Positions 1-8,084 of a stretch of 12,731 nt of DNA are shown here, in pieces. Numbering within the stretch: position 1 is the first letter of the stretch; every line of letters begins with the position of its first letter. The translations under genes were made by a program, and so were the position numbers. Source of the stretch: Patescibacteria group bacterium (GTDB taxonomy: Bacteria > Patescibacteriota > Minisyncoccia > Phycocordibacterales > DATDWN01); contig JAUPVY010000006.1 in the NCBI GenBank assembly GCA_030916785.1, positions 1 through 12,731 on the forward strand. The letters run 5' to 3'. Under the pieces are notes generated by a model. It was not told the origin of the DNA and searched no databases. It saw only the letters and a program-made list of their open reading frames with translations.

Positions 1-959
1 ATAAATTGTATAAATAATATTCGGTAATAGAAAACTGGCCAAGCAAAAACAACAATCGCAGGAAAAAGAGATGCTATAAAAATAGACATCTTTTTATTGT
101 CCCCCCAAAATCTTTCTCTAATAAGATAAAACATACCTATAAAAACAAAAATCCAGATTAGGTTGAAAGATAGAAATTCATTGGTTATGAAGTATCGGAT
201 TTTATAAAAATCATAAAAATATATATTGTAATTATATTTTACCCAACCAAATAAAGAAGGTCCTTCAATGTTTTTCATTAAAAACAAAAATAAACCTTGG
301 AGAAGGAAAAAAGGTAAACAGAGTGCAATCATCTTTTTTACAACCTCCTTTTTATTTTCAAATCTATTATTGATAAGCAAATATAATCCACAAAACATTA
401 ATCCCAAGACACCAGTTTCTTTACTTAATGACCCAACAAATCCAACAATTGAAGCAAACGCAATGTAAGACAGTCTATTTATTTTAATGGCATACAAAAA
501 TACCGCCATAGAAAAAACCGCAAAAAACCACCCAGAAATATCTGTAACTAACGCTAACCCATATTTCAAAACAGGGTAACCACTTGAAACCCATACCGAA
601 CCCAAGAACGCAAAATCTTTGTCAAAGCCAACATGCTCAAAATAATAATAAGAAGAAATTGTCAGACCAATAAAAAAAATAAGATTTAGTATCAAAATTA
701 CATTCTTTGGAGATGTATTGCCAAAAGGAAAGACACTCAATGCCCCGTATACCGGCTTAAATAAACGAAAATATACAAGATCTTTTGTTGCCCCACTCAA
801 ATCATTCAGAGACATACCCCCTCTTGAAATTTTAATTTGATCAACAAAATATTCTGTATCACTCCTTATACTATGTAAACCAACATTAAAAAAACAGACC
901 AGAAATATAATAACATCAACAATCAAAAGAAGTATTATATTTTTTGTATTACCAGTCAT
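1..959 (-). CDS. GT-C-like polytopic membrane glycosyltransferase, 3' end beyond window
   Basis: I translated the minus strand by hand from the ATG at 959. The frame stays open for 319 codons to the window edge, so the C-terminus is missing. The product is strongly hydrophobic, with about eight membrane segments visible; the first is near residues 8-26. An acidic pair sits just after that first segment (SDTE, residues 33-36), where GT-C enzymes of the PMT/ArnT/GT87 type carry their catalytic or metal-binding acids. FKPVYGAL (67-74) and SKETG (179-183) resemble short motifs common in such families. The likely role is transfer of a sugar from a polyprenyl-phosphate donor on the outer face of the membrane. 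The start lies one base after the stop of the FAD enzyme gene, so it belongs to the same operon. No Shine-Dalgarno sequence is visible. The codons are very AT-rich. A flippase or polymerase-type membrane protein cannot be excluded. Confidence 0.8.
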   Translation of the reverse strand, partial: MTGNTKNIILLLIVDVIIFLVCFFNVGLHSIRSDTEYFVDQIKISRGGMSLNDLSGATKDLVYFRLFKPVYGALSVFPFGNTSPKNVILILNLIFFIGLTISSYYYFEHVGFDKDFAFLGSVWVSSGYPVLKYGLALVTDISGWFFAVFSMAVFLYAIKINRLSYIAFASIVGFVGSLSKETGVLGLMFCGLYLLINNRFENKKEVVKKMIALCLPFFLLQGLFLFLMKNIEGPSLFGWVKYNYNIYFYDFYKIRYFITNEFLSFNLIWIFVFIGMFYLIRERFWGDNKKMSIFIASLFPAIVVFAWPVFYYRILFIQF

Positions 960-960
960 T

Positions 961-2421
961 TTATTTTTTTGAAAAAAGTTTTCCCTCTTCGTAGTACTCT
1001 TTTTCTTGACCCACAGATTCTATATCGTACTTTTTGCTATCTATGATGCTTTTAGCGGTAAGCATTCCCATCTCAAGCGAATGATCCTGGTTGTTATATC
1101 TAAAACGACCAGGTCTTCCAATATAAAACAAATTTTTATATTCATTCAAATAGTTTTTTACCTTATCCAAATAAGTAAGATAATTCATATCATAGACAGG
1201 ATATACATTTTTTTGTCTAATCACATAAGTCTCTCTTATATCCTTTTTGTCAAAAAACACACCTCCCATAACTCTCAACACTTCTTCTAACAATTCTTCT
1301 TTCGAAGAATTCCACACGGAATCCCCTTCAAAACAAAAAAATTCTACAAAAAGAGAAGTTTTACCCTCTGGTGACATAAACTTTGAAAAGTTTCTCATCT
1401 CACTTACTCTGGCTATTGATGTCTCTTTTGATGGAAAATATATCCATTGATCACCTGTTATTGATTCTTTATTTAAGGTAACAAAAAGATACACTTGATT
1501 TCTATGCCTTAATTTACTAACTGCTTCAATAATTTCTGTCTCTGGTTTCGGCTCAATAAGTTTAACAAAATTTGTAATTGGAATTGATTCAACTAAATTA
1601 GTACAAATAATTTTTAATTCTTCTCCTTTTTTATTTTTTAACCAAACGAGTATCTCTCCATTTTTCAAAAAATCTATCTTTACAGGTTCAGTTTCAAAAT
1701 ACACGGTGTATCCTTTACTTTCAATTTTTTTTACAATGGTTTCGTATATAAGCCCCGTACCTTTTGAAGGGTAGAAGAATTCTTCTACCAAACTTTTTGG
1801 ACCATCATTTTTAATAGAAAGAATTTTTCTAAAAGCACCCATAAATACAGAGAGAAGGTTTAATCCTTTTATTCTTTGTATCGCCCAATCTGGGTGGATT
1901 TGATCAGAAGGTATCCCCCAAATTTTTTCTGTATAATTTACAATGTTAAAATCAGCTAAAGATTTACCAAAATTAGCATACGCATAATCCTGAAATGTAT
2001 TAATAGGTCTCTTAAATAGACCATATTTTATTTTAGCAAAAAAGTAATCAGCCCCCATTTTTATAGAACCCAGAAAACCGATATTTCTTAAAGCCTGAAA
2101 AGCGTTTACTGGATAATCATAAAATACACCATCTATATATTGCCGAGTTTGTCTTTTTACTTTAATCCAATCCTCCGATATTAAATTTTCTATGAAGTCG
2201 TAAAGGTTTTTATTTTTTGAAAAAAATCTGTGCGGACCGTTGTCAGTATAAAAAACACTTCCATCATCCTCCTTAAAGACATACGTTTTTGATAACCCTC
2301 CTGGCATACTATCTTTTTCTACAACAATAAAATCTTTGTCTGCCTTAGACAATTCCATTGCACAAGAAAGACCCGCGGGTCCAGCACCTATAATAAGAGT
2401 TTCTGTTTTTATTTCTTTCAT
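961..2421 (-). CDS. FAD-dependent oxidoreductase, amine-oxidase/protoporphyrinogen-oxidase-like fold (COG1232 type)
   Basis: This 486-residue protein begins with a Rossmann dinucleotide-binding motif, LIIGAGPAGL (residues 9-18). The ribose-binding acid is E35 in VVEKD, followed by the PGGLS turn (40-44) typical of the FAD-binding amine-oxidase fold. Near the C-terminus, GRPGRFRYNNQDHSLEMG (435-452) matches the flavin-contacting end segment of a family often found in polysaccharide clusters and labelled protoporphyrinogen-oxidase-like or NAD(P)-binding protein. No signal peptide or membrane segment is evident, so it should be cytoplasmic. The substrate is unknown. From its setting, oxidation or isomerisation of a nucleotide sugar or lipid-linked sugar is plausible. 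It is longer than typical UDP-galactopyranose mutase (roughly 370-400 residues). The ATG follows the GT-C stop after one base (TGA-T-ATG), and the TAA is one base before the next ATG. Confidence 0.9.
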   Translation of the reverse strand: MKEIKTETLIIGAGPAGLSCAMELSKADKDFIVVEKDSMPGGLSKTYVFKEDDGSVFYTDNGPHRFFSKNKNLYDFIENLISEDWIKVKRQTRQYIDGVFYDYPVNAFQALRNIGFLGSIKMGADYFFAKIKYGLFKRPINTFQDYAYANFGKSLADFNIVNYTEKIWGIPSDQIHPDWAIQRIKGLNLLSVFMGAFRKILSIKNDGPKSLVEEFFYPSKGTGLIYETIVKKIESKGYTVYFETEPVKIDFLKNGEILVWLKNKKGEELKIICTNLVESIPITNFVKLIEPKPETEIIEAVSKLRHRNQVYLFVTLNKESITGDQWIYFPSKETSIARVSEMRNFSKFMSPEGKTSLFVEFFCFEGDSVWNSSKEELLEEVLRVMGGVFFDKKDIRETYVIRQKNVYPVYDMNYLTYLDKVKNYLNEYKNLFYIGRPGRFRYNNQDHSLEMGMLTAKSIIDSKKYDIESVGQEKEYYEEGKLFSKK

Positions 2422-2422
2422 A

Positions 2423-4114
2423 TCATTCAGTGATATCTTTCACTCCCCTACAATCATAAACCTTGGCAGAAACATATCTGTCTGTCTGATTATACACTGT
2501 ATTGCAAGAATCAAGATATTTTCTATATATACTATTTGGATCTATTCTTGGTATGTTTATTTCAAGATAGTATTCCTTGTACGTATTCAAGGTTTTAATT
2601 TTGTCATTTATGTCAAAAGCAGGATCAGTATATAATCTCTTGCGATATTTACCTATGGCCTGTATTTCCGCCCCGCCATTGTCATTGTATACGGTTACAT
2701 ACTGTATTTCTGGATTATTCTTTATATATTCAACGACTGGGGTAAGCAGTCTCGGTGCTGAACCATACATTTTACCGAATAAATACTCTTCAGCAAAAAT
2801 CCCGTTATATACCAAACCAATTGGGATAAGAATAAGAAGTGCCCTTTTTCGCAAATGTGGTTTTACAATACCCATGACAATCAAGACGATTGAAATAATC
2901 CAAGAAAGTCCAATAAATAGAAACGAAACATAAAAACCAAGCGGACCAGACCCACCAGAAAACGGATAAAGAAAATTCCACCTCAAACTCAGCACTCGAG
3001 ATACCCATTCAGATTTAGGGTGAAGAGATGGAACAAAATGTGGAATAGAAATAAGCAAAATCATTACAAGAGACACCGCTGTCCCCAACAGCAAATATTC
3101 TTTATTTCTTTTAGCATTATCTGATCTTAATACAGAATCAATAACAACAGCAGATATTGCACATAGAGGTACAATCAAAAACTGCAAATATCTATCTAAC
3201 GCCCCAATAGAAAAATCAAAGATTATGGTGTAAAAAACCATTCCGAATAAAATGAAAAACAAAAATGGTTTTAATTCTCTGGTATTATTCCGTGATAAAA
3301 AGAAAGGAACCCCAATCAAAAATGGTGAGGTGTAGAATAAAGCTTTTACCACCTGTATGCCGGTCTGAAACCAATTTCTATTCAACTCTGCAAAATGTTT
3401 CCAATATACAAAAGCTTTTTCAAGACTAAAGAAAGAAAATACATACTGTGAAATAACTAGAAGCAGAGTAAGTCCTATGATTCCACCCAAAATATACCCG
3501 AGATATTTTATCAAATCTGCTTTTGTTATATAGGACTTTTTCTCCCAAAGAAAATCTGCAACTATTGCTCCAATAGCCAAAATGAAACTAACTTTTATAA
3601 AAAACCCTAAAATCATGGCGAGGGTCATGACCCCAAGCCAAATATACATTTCCCTACCAGAACTCAATCTGGCTTTATGATATCCTATGAGAGAAAGTAA
3701 CAAAAAGAATGGCATAATCTGCCCATCAGTATCAATCATAAGAGAAGCGAGAATTGAAAAATATGAAAACGTAAAAAGTAGTGCCCCGATTATTGCAACT
3801 CTCTTACCAAAACGTATTCGCAAAAAATAATACAGCAACACCAAATTTAATGCACCAAAAAACAAAGGAACAAATCTAAAATTAACATTAAACCCAACAA
3901 TATACCCTGCAGTACGGTAGATAAACTGAGAAAGTGGTGGGTGTGGAATTGATACTTCACTACCAAGTGCAGGATTTACAATCATTGGCCACTTATATTC
4001 GTCTTGATGCAATGGAAGATGCACACCAGGAAGACGAATTGCCACGAACACAATAACAAGCAACCCAACTATAGCCCATTCTCGTGTAGTAAAAAAATTT
4101 TTTATCTTTTCCAT
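2423..4114 (-). CDS. GT39/ArnT-like GT-C membrane glycosyltransferase
   Basis: This 563-residue protein has about a dozen hydrophobic segments, starting at residues 12-28. The first outer loop carries the acidic motif HQDEYKW (D38, E39) followed by PHPPLSQ (57-63). Both are hallmarks of PMT/ArnT-type transferases, which take a sugar from a polyprenyl-phosphate and attach it to a lipid, glycan or protein on the outer membrane face. MIDTDGQ and, further on, LDRYLQFLIVP also fit this family. The last 110 or so residues (about 453-563) are hydrophilic and probably form an outer domain. They contain two cysteines (C537, C555) that could pair. The ATG overlaps the methyltransferase stop by one base (TAATG), implying coupled translation. 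The acceptor cannot be read from sequence. The donor is probably made by the GT2 enzyme two genes upstream. Confidence 0.88.
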   Translation of the reverse strand: MEKIKNFFTTREWAIVGLLVIVFVAIRLPGVHLPLHQDEYKWPMIVNPALGSEVSIPHPPLSQFIYRTAGYIVGFNVNFRFVPLFFGALNLVLLYYFLRIRFGKRVAIIGALLFTFSYFSILASLMIDTDGQIMPFFLLLSLIGYHKARLSSGREMYIWLGVMTLAMILGFFIKVSFILAIGAIVADFLWEKKSYITKADLIKYLGYILGGIIGLTLLLVISQYVFSFFSLEKAFVYWKHFAELNRNWFQTGIQVVKALFYTSPFLIGVPFFLSRNNTRELKPFLFFILFGMVFYTIIFDFSIGALDRYLQFLIVPLCAISAVVIDSVLRSDNAKRNKEYLLLGTAVSLVMILLISIPHFVPSLHPKSEWVSRVLSLRWNFLYPFSGGSGPLGFYVSFLFIGLSWIISIVLIVMGIVKPHLRKRALLILIPIGLVYNGIFAEEYLFGKMYGSAPRLLTPVVEYIKNNPEIQYVTVYNDNGGAEIQAIGKYRKRLYTDPAFDINDKIKTLNTYKEYYLEINIPRIDPNSIYRKYLDSCNTVYNQTDRYVSAKVYDCRGVKDITE

Positions 4115-4755
4115 TATATTTTTTTGCTTACAAATAACATCTGCCCCGCAAATGGCTTAATTGGCGAATTAAGATATGCTCGTACAATAAGACGATGCGG
4201 TGGAATAAGTGACGGTCGTGATTTAAGAGAAAATGGTAGAAAACGGGGTTTTGATAATTCAATCATAAACCCATGGCTCACCAAAAACGCTCTCAATGAC
4301 TCATCTGAAAAAACTTTTTTGTGTGTTGGATCATCAAAATATGTTTTGTATGCAAGACGATAATTAGGTTGCATCAGTATAAGTCGTCCACCTTGTTTTA
4401 ATACCCTCTTTACCTCTTTCATTGTTTGTACTAACTCCTCATCTGACAGATGTTCAAACAAATTACTTGCGAATACAACATCAACAGAGTTATTCTCTAC
4501 GCCAACCATGTTTGTGACAGGAGTCTGGATGGTCTTAACCCCTTCCGCTGCATATTCCATGAAATCTGGTGAATAATCCAATGCCATCCTGTTGGTTGCA
4601 GTGACATTATTTATAAAATCACAATATCCCGCACCAATATCTAATACTGTTGCCTGTTGGGAAATAAATTTTGCTAAAAACCGAACTATCTCCTTCCACA
4701 CAGTCGTACGATCTTTATTCCATGTATACCGAGATGCATAATAATTATCTTTCAT
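4114..4755 (-). CDS. Class I SAM-dependent methyltransferase
   Basis: This 213-residue soluble protein has the class I Rossmann methyltransferase pattern. Motif I, VLDIGAGYCDF, lies at residues 37-47 and binds S-adenosylmethionine. An acidic residue ends strand 2 (ALDYSPDFM, D60). FASNLFEHLSDEE (95-107) is the post-motif typical of the Methyltransf_11 family, and LKQGGRLILMQPNY (119-132) is the following strand. In a glycan cluster such enzymes commonly methylate sugars or act as small-molecule O-methyltransferases; the real acceptor is not evident. The gene starts inside the GT2 stop (ATGA, 4-base overlap), and its own TAA shares a base with the next ATG. No Shine-Dalgarno sequence precedes the ATG, so it probably depends on translation of the gene before it. 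Confidence 0.9.
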   Translation of the reverse strand: MKDNYYASRYTWNKDRTTVWKEIVRFLAKFISQQATVLDIGAGYCDFINNVTATNRMALDYSPDFMEYAAEGVKTIQTPVTNMVGVENNSVDVVFASNLFEHLSDEELVQTMKEVKRVLKQGGRLILMQPNYRLAYKTYFDDPTHKKVFSDESLRAFLVSHGFMIELSKPRFLPFSLKSRPSLIPPHRLIVRAYLNSPIKPFAGQMLFVSKKI

Positions 4756-5465
4756 AAATTTCTAAATCTATACCTAATAATGACAGGCAACATTTTGAAT
4801 CCAAGTTTTGCCGCCTTCCAAATACTACCTGTATATCCCGATACCCCAACCCGAGGTTTATACATGACTGGTATCTCTATCACTTTTTTTTCTTTCTTAA
4901 TCAACCAAATAATTAATTCTGGAGAAAATTTCCCGTCACCTTTGGACAACTTAAAATACTTTTTTATATGATCAAATGTTTTACGATTAATTAATTTATA
5001 CGTACATCCAACATCCGTCAACACCGGACCATTATACAAAACTTCAATAAACTTAGCCCATAACCAGTTAGCAAAACGTACCGGAAACGGCATAAACGCC
5101 CCTGACCAAATAGCCGCTCGAGATGTCCGTGTACCCAATACAACAGGAAAATCATCACTGTACAGCAAGAATTTATGAATATCATTCGGCTCAAATGTAC
5201 CGTCTGCCTCAACCATAACAATCAAATCACCTGTTGCCTCAGACATCCCCCGCATCAAAGCGTAGCCGTATCCTTGTTTTGTCTCAACAACCATTCGGGC
5301 TTTCGTTTTTTGCACTTCTTCCGTGGTGTTACCAAGAGCATTATTATTAACCACAACAACTTCATCCACAACACCAGTTGCAAAAAAACCATCAATTACA
5401 GCACGGATGGAACGGGCTTCGTTATAGGTTGGTATGACGACACTTACTTTTTTATTCTTGTACAT
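4752..5465 (-). CDS. GT2 glycosyltransferase, polyprenyl-phosphate sugar synthase-like
   Basis: This 237-residue protein has a GT-A fold. It opens with VSVVIPTYNEARSI (7-20), the nucleotide-sugar binding strand of GT2. VVVVNNNALGNT (36-47) follows, where dolichol-phosphate-mannose synthases usually show a D-D-x-S stretch. The metal site is EADGTFEP (86-93), with E86 in the position usually held by D. LTDVGCTYKLI (149-159) is a further conserved segment of this branch. Residues 224-232 (KMLPVIIRY) are mildly hydrophobic but there is no clear C-terminal membrane anchor. The family transfers a sugar from a nucleotide donor to polyprenyl phosphate at the inner membrane face. The GtrA protein and two GT-C enzymes in the same operon fit this role. 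Its first 14 bases overlap the end of the GT4 gene and its stop overlaps the methyltransferase start. It could instead transfer directly to a lipid-linked glycan. Confidence 0.9.
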   Translation of the reverse strand: MYKNKKVSVVIPTYNEARSIRAVIDGFFATGVVDEVVVVNNNALGNTTEEVQKTKARMVVETKQGYGYALMRGMSEATGDLIVMVEADGTFEPNDIHKFLLYSDDFPVVLGTRTSRAAIWSGAFMPFPVRFANWLWAKFIEVLYNGPVLTDVGCTYKLINRKTFDHIKKYFKLSKGDGKFSPELIIWLIKKEKKVIEIPVMYKPRVGVSGYTGSIWKAAKLGFKMLPVIIRYRFRNL

Positions 5466-6486
5466 GAGTGAATAATGTCATTAATTTGGACACAAGATTT
5501 TGGAGTGACTGGGATTCAGCGAACACAGCCAACTCTTGCTGAATCTTCAAACGAACATCGGGGCTTAACGCTTTTTGTATACTACGGGCAATAATTTCTG
5601 GCTCCAATTCGGTCATACATAACGCAGGTAAAAACCGTTCAAGAGATGTATTAGTAACTAAAGGTACCGCCCCACAAGACGCTGATTCTACAATAGTTTT
5701 ATCAAATGATCCAGTTGGAGTGAGATTCAAACATATCTCATGAGCGCTGTAGATTTCAGGTAATGTATCTGGCGCAACAGCATCAACAAACCGAACGTAT
5801 GATTCTAGTTTGTTGTTAACCACATACATTTTAAGTGAATTATAATAATGGGTATCTTTTTTGAGTGGCGAGCCGACAATAGTTAACGAAACTTGTATCC
5901 CTGAATCAATCAACAATTTAACTGCTTGCAGACATATATCAATATTTTTGATTGGAGCGATACGCCCAACCATGCACACAGAATTTTTGTTTCGCAAAAC
6001 TCCAGAAACTGGACGAAACAGTTGTGTATCAATACCTGCGGGCATGATTATATTTTTATCGTACTGGGCAGTATATGAATCAGTAGATGTGCTCAACGTT
6101 TTAGTAACCAACAACGAAGCCAGGGTTGTGAGCATATTACCCTTAGGATGATTACGCCACAAATACACCGGTATTCTTGCCAATTTCCAATACAAACCAC
6201 CGAGCAATGCATACTCCTGGTTCATGTGTATAAATACAGCATCATATTGACCTCGGACCGTAAACAAATGCTGGAAAAAATGGACGATGTATTCCAGTTT
6301 ACTTGCGCCTTGTTCTTTCCCCAGTGAATAAACTGAAACATTGTCAGGAGGTGAATACTTCCCTTCTTCAAGACATATCACATGTATTGTCTTTGCTTGT
6401 GTAGAAAGTTGATCAATCCATCTACAGAAAAATCCGAGTACTGAATCTTCTGAATTAATTTTTTGAGTGATTACTAAAAGTCTCAT
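5452..6486 (-). CDS. GT4 glycosyltransferase (GT-B fold) with variant E-x7-E motif
   Basis: This 344-residue protein looks like a retaining GT4 enzyme of the GT-B fold. The C-terminal donor domain is clear. PAGIDTQLFRP (149-159) is the usual linker segment, and VGRIAPIKNID (173-183) supplies R175 and K180, which in this family bind the donor diphosphate. LNLTPTGSFDKTIVESASCG (253-272) is the E-x7-E region. There the second acid is present (E267) but the first position is G259. The N-terminal acceptor domain lacks the usual glycine-rich GG loop. The protein is probably cytoplasmic and adds one sugar to a growing glycan. The donor and acceptor cannot be named. Its ATG overlaps the GtrA stop (ATGA), and its 3' end overlaps the GT2 start by 14 bases. 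No Shine-Dalgarno sequence is seen. Confidence 0.9.
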   Translation of the reverse strand: MRLLVITQKINSEDSVLGFFCRWIDQLSTQAKTIHVICLEEGKYSPPDNVSVYSLGKEQGASKLEYIVHFFQHLFTVRGQYDAVFIHMNQEYALLGGLYWKLARIPVYLWRNHPKGNMLTTLASLLVTKTLSTSTDSYTAQYDKNIIMPAGIDTQLFRPVSGVLRNKNSVCMVGRIAPIKNIDICLQAVKLLIDSGIQVSLTIVGSPLKKDTHYYNSLKMYVVNNKLESYVRFVDAVAPDTLPEIYSAHEICLNLTPTGSFDKTIVESASCGAVPLVTNTSLERFLPALCMTELEPEIIARSIQKALSPDVRLKIQQELAVFAESQSLQNLVSKLMTLFTHVQE

Positions 6487-6911
6487 GGTTTTGGTTGTAG
6501 GGGTTGTGTCAATGCCATCTGTGTACTATTGAAAACGTAGTTTCGAGACAAGAAAAATGTACAACATGCCGTCACTCCTCCCGCAACCAATTGACCGAGA
6601 AAAACATAAAAATGAAAATGTTCAACGCAGATATACAAAATGACGGTATTGATGGCCAACCCAACAAGAGACGTTGCCAAATACTTACCTGCCTGCACAT
6701 GAGCATCAACCATAGAACGATCCTGAAATGTCCAAAATTTTTGCAACACCAGACTAACCACAAATGAAATAAGGAAAGAGATAATAGATGCAAGCAAATA
6801 ATACACATGGAATACATAATACAGGAGAGAAAGAATCGCGATATTAACAAAGGCACTGGTGCCCCCTGATATAACAAACCGTACGATAAGATGTTGGGTA
6901 AAACGCTTCAT
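6483..6911 (-). CDS. GtrA-family membrane protein
   Basis: The frame gives a 142-residue protein from the ATG at 6911. It has four hydrophobic segments (about 10-32, 36-57, 76-97 and 101-122) separated by short loops, the GtrA layout. Family-like landmarks are RFVISGGTSAFVN (11-23), LQKFWTF (56-62) and SRNYVF (122-127). GtrA proteins are thought to flip polyprenyl-phosphate-linked sugars or aid their use at the membrane. Here it lies between two GT4 genes and upstream of the GT2 and GT-C genes. The frame stays open further upstream to a TTG at 6974, but that would overlap the preceding gene by 50 bases and add 21 non-family residues. The ATG at 6911 leaves a 13-base gap and puts the first helix close to the N-terminus, so I chose it. 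The last 15 residues are polar and may be disordered. Confidence 0.88.
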   Translation of the reverse strand: MKRFTQHLIVRFVISGGTSAFVNIAILSLLYYVFHVYYLLASIISFLISFVVSLVLQKFWTFQDRSMVDAHVQAGKYLATSLVGLAINTVILYICVEHFHFYVFLGQLVAGGVTACCTFFLSRNYVFNSTQMALTQPLQPKP

Positions 6912-6924
6912 ATATAATGGATAC

Positions 6925-8082
6925 CTATGTATACCGCTGGGAATATCGGATGATTGTATTACGCAACAACTCAATATATGTGGCTATATACATATTCTTT
7001 GTTGTTCGTATACCTTTAATAGTATCTCGCATTCGGTTTTTGAACAACTCCCCTGTGTCAGGTGATGACAGCAGATCAACGATACGACGAGAAAAACACT
7101 CTGTGTCACCAACAGGGCACACAAAAGAATTATAACCATCAACACATATATCACGAGCAATGCCAACAGGGGTCGTAATAATTGGACACCCTAATGCCCC
7201 CGCTTCTACCAACGTCATCGCATATCCTTCATATAATGATGAATTAACAAACACATCAGCCCCACTATAATAACGAGAAAGGTCCTGTTGCCAACCCACA
7301 AACATGACATTTTTTTGTATGTTGAATTCATGTGTCAGTAGTTTCAGTCGAGATATATCATCACCATCACCGACAATCACACACAGTGCATCTGGGAATT
7401 TTTTTACAACAGAAACAAAAGCACGGAGTGGTGTTTCAATATCTTTTTCTTTTGTGACACGAGATACAAGTAATACATACTGCGAATATCCCGGAAATAT
7501 TTTTTTCAAATCTGTCTCAGATTTTATAGACACAAGATGATCAATATCAACAAAAATCGGTAACACATCTGGTACTACAATACGATTATGAAAATGTTCA
7601 ATGAGAGAATCTTTAACTATAGTACTGACTACTCGTATCCCATCTGCACGAGGTAATACAAATGAAGCAATCACTCTGCGAATACGGTTAAGTAACATGT
7701 AGCCAAAATACGGAACGTACATATCAGTGTGCAACTGTACTTGTAGTGGTAAGTCGTATCGCACAGCAAGCACTCTTCCAACTAAACCTGTTTCAAACGG
7801 ATCCTGTGTTGTTATGATTGAATCTGTTTTTGTGCATCCTGTTTTTTTAATTATCCGACAAGCAACCATATATGCGTCATATATGTACATCCATCGTGAC
7901 AATGATTGTGTTGGGTACACATGCAAATTACCTTGATGTTTTTCCGTAACCGCGTGCTTTTTTTCTGAAAAAACAATAATATGCAACTCCCCTAAAGACT
8001 CAGCATACTCAATCATTCGTTGCTGAGCAGCGCTACCATCAACACATACATTTCTATCTGTTCCAATTGAGATAACTTTCAT
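6925..8082 (-). CDS. GT4 glycosyltransferase (GT-B fold)
   Basis: This 385-residue protein carries the full set of GT4 donor-site motifs. VSRVTKEKDIETPL (206-219) gives R208 and K213 for diphosphate binding. IVGDGDD (236-242) and FVGWQQD (261-267) follow the usual order. NSSLYEGYAMTLVEAGALG (280-298) contains the E-x7-E pair, E285 and E293. TTPVGIARDI (303-312) closes the site. The N-terminal acceptor domain begins MKVISIGTDR and includes DGSAAQQRMIEYAESLG (15-31). No signal peptide or membrane anchor is seen, so it should act on the inner membrane face. Its ATG follows the stop of the previous GT4 by two bases. A GGAGG lies 19 bases before the ATG, too far for an ordinary ribosome binding site. 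The sugar specificity is unknown. Confidence 0.92.
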   Translation of the reverse strand: MKVISIGTDRNVCVDGSAAQQRMIEYAESLGELHIIVFSEKKHAVTEKHQGNLHVYPTQSLSRWMYIYDAYMVACRIIKKTGCTKTDSIITTQDPFETGLVGRVLAVRYDLPLQVQLHTDMYVPYFGYMLLNRIRRVIASFVLPRADGIRVVSTIVKDSLIEHFHNRIVVPDVLPIFVDIDHLVSIKSETDLKKIFPGYSQYVLLVSRVTKEKDIETPLRAFVSVVKKFPDALCVIVGDGDDISRLKLLTHEFNIQKNVMFVGWQQDLSRYYSGADVFVNSSLYEGYAMTLVEAGALGCPIITTPVGIARDICVDGYNSFVCPVGDTECFSRRIVDLLSSPDTGELFKNRMRDTIKGIRTTKNMYIATYIELLRNTIIRYSQRYT

Positions 8083-8084
8083 AT

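Noticed and set aside
268..468. Plus-strand frame of 66 codons with a Lys-rich start
   Set aside because: It is antisense to the membrane-protein gene that is open on the minus strand across 1-959; no promoter or family match is seen.
961..2421. UDP-galactopyranose mutase (glf)
   Set aside because: The protein is about 100 residues longer than typical Glf, and its C-terminal motif fits the amine-oxidase/COG1232 type instead.
4004..4363. Plus-strand frame of 119 codons across a gene junction
   Set aside because: It is antisense to the GT39-like and methyltransferase genes, both of which carry clear family motifs.
6912..6974. TTG-started 21-residue extension of the GtrA gene
   Set aside because: It overlaps the preceding GT4 gene by 50 bases and adds residues outside the family's usual length; the ATG at 6911 is a better start.
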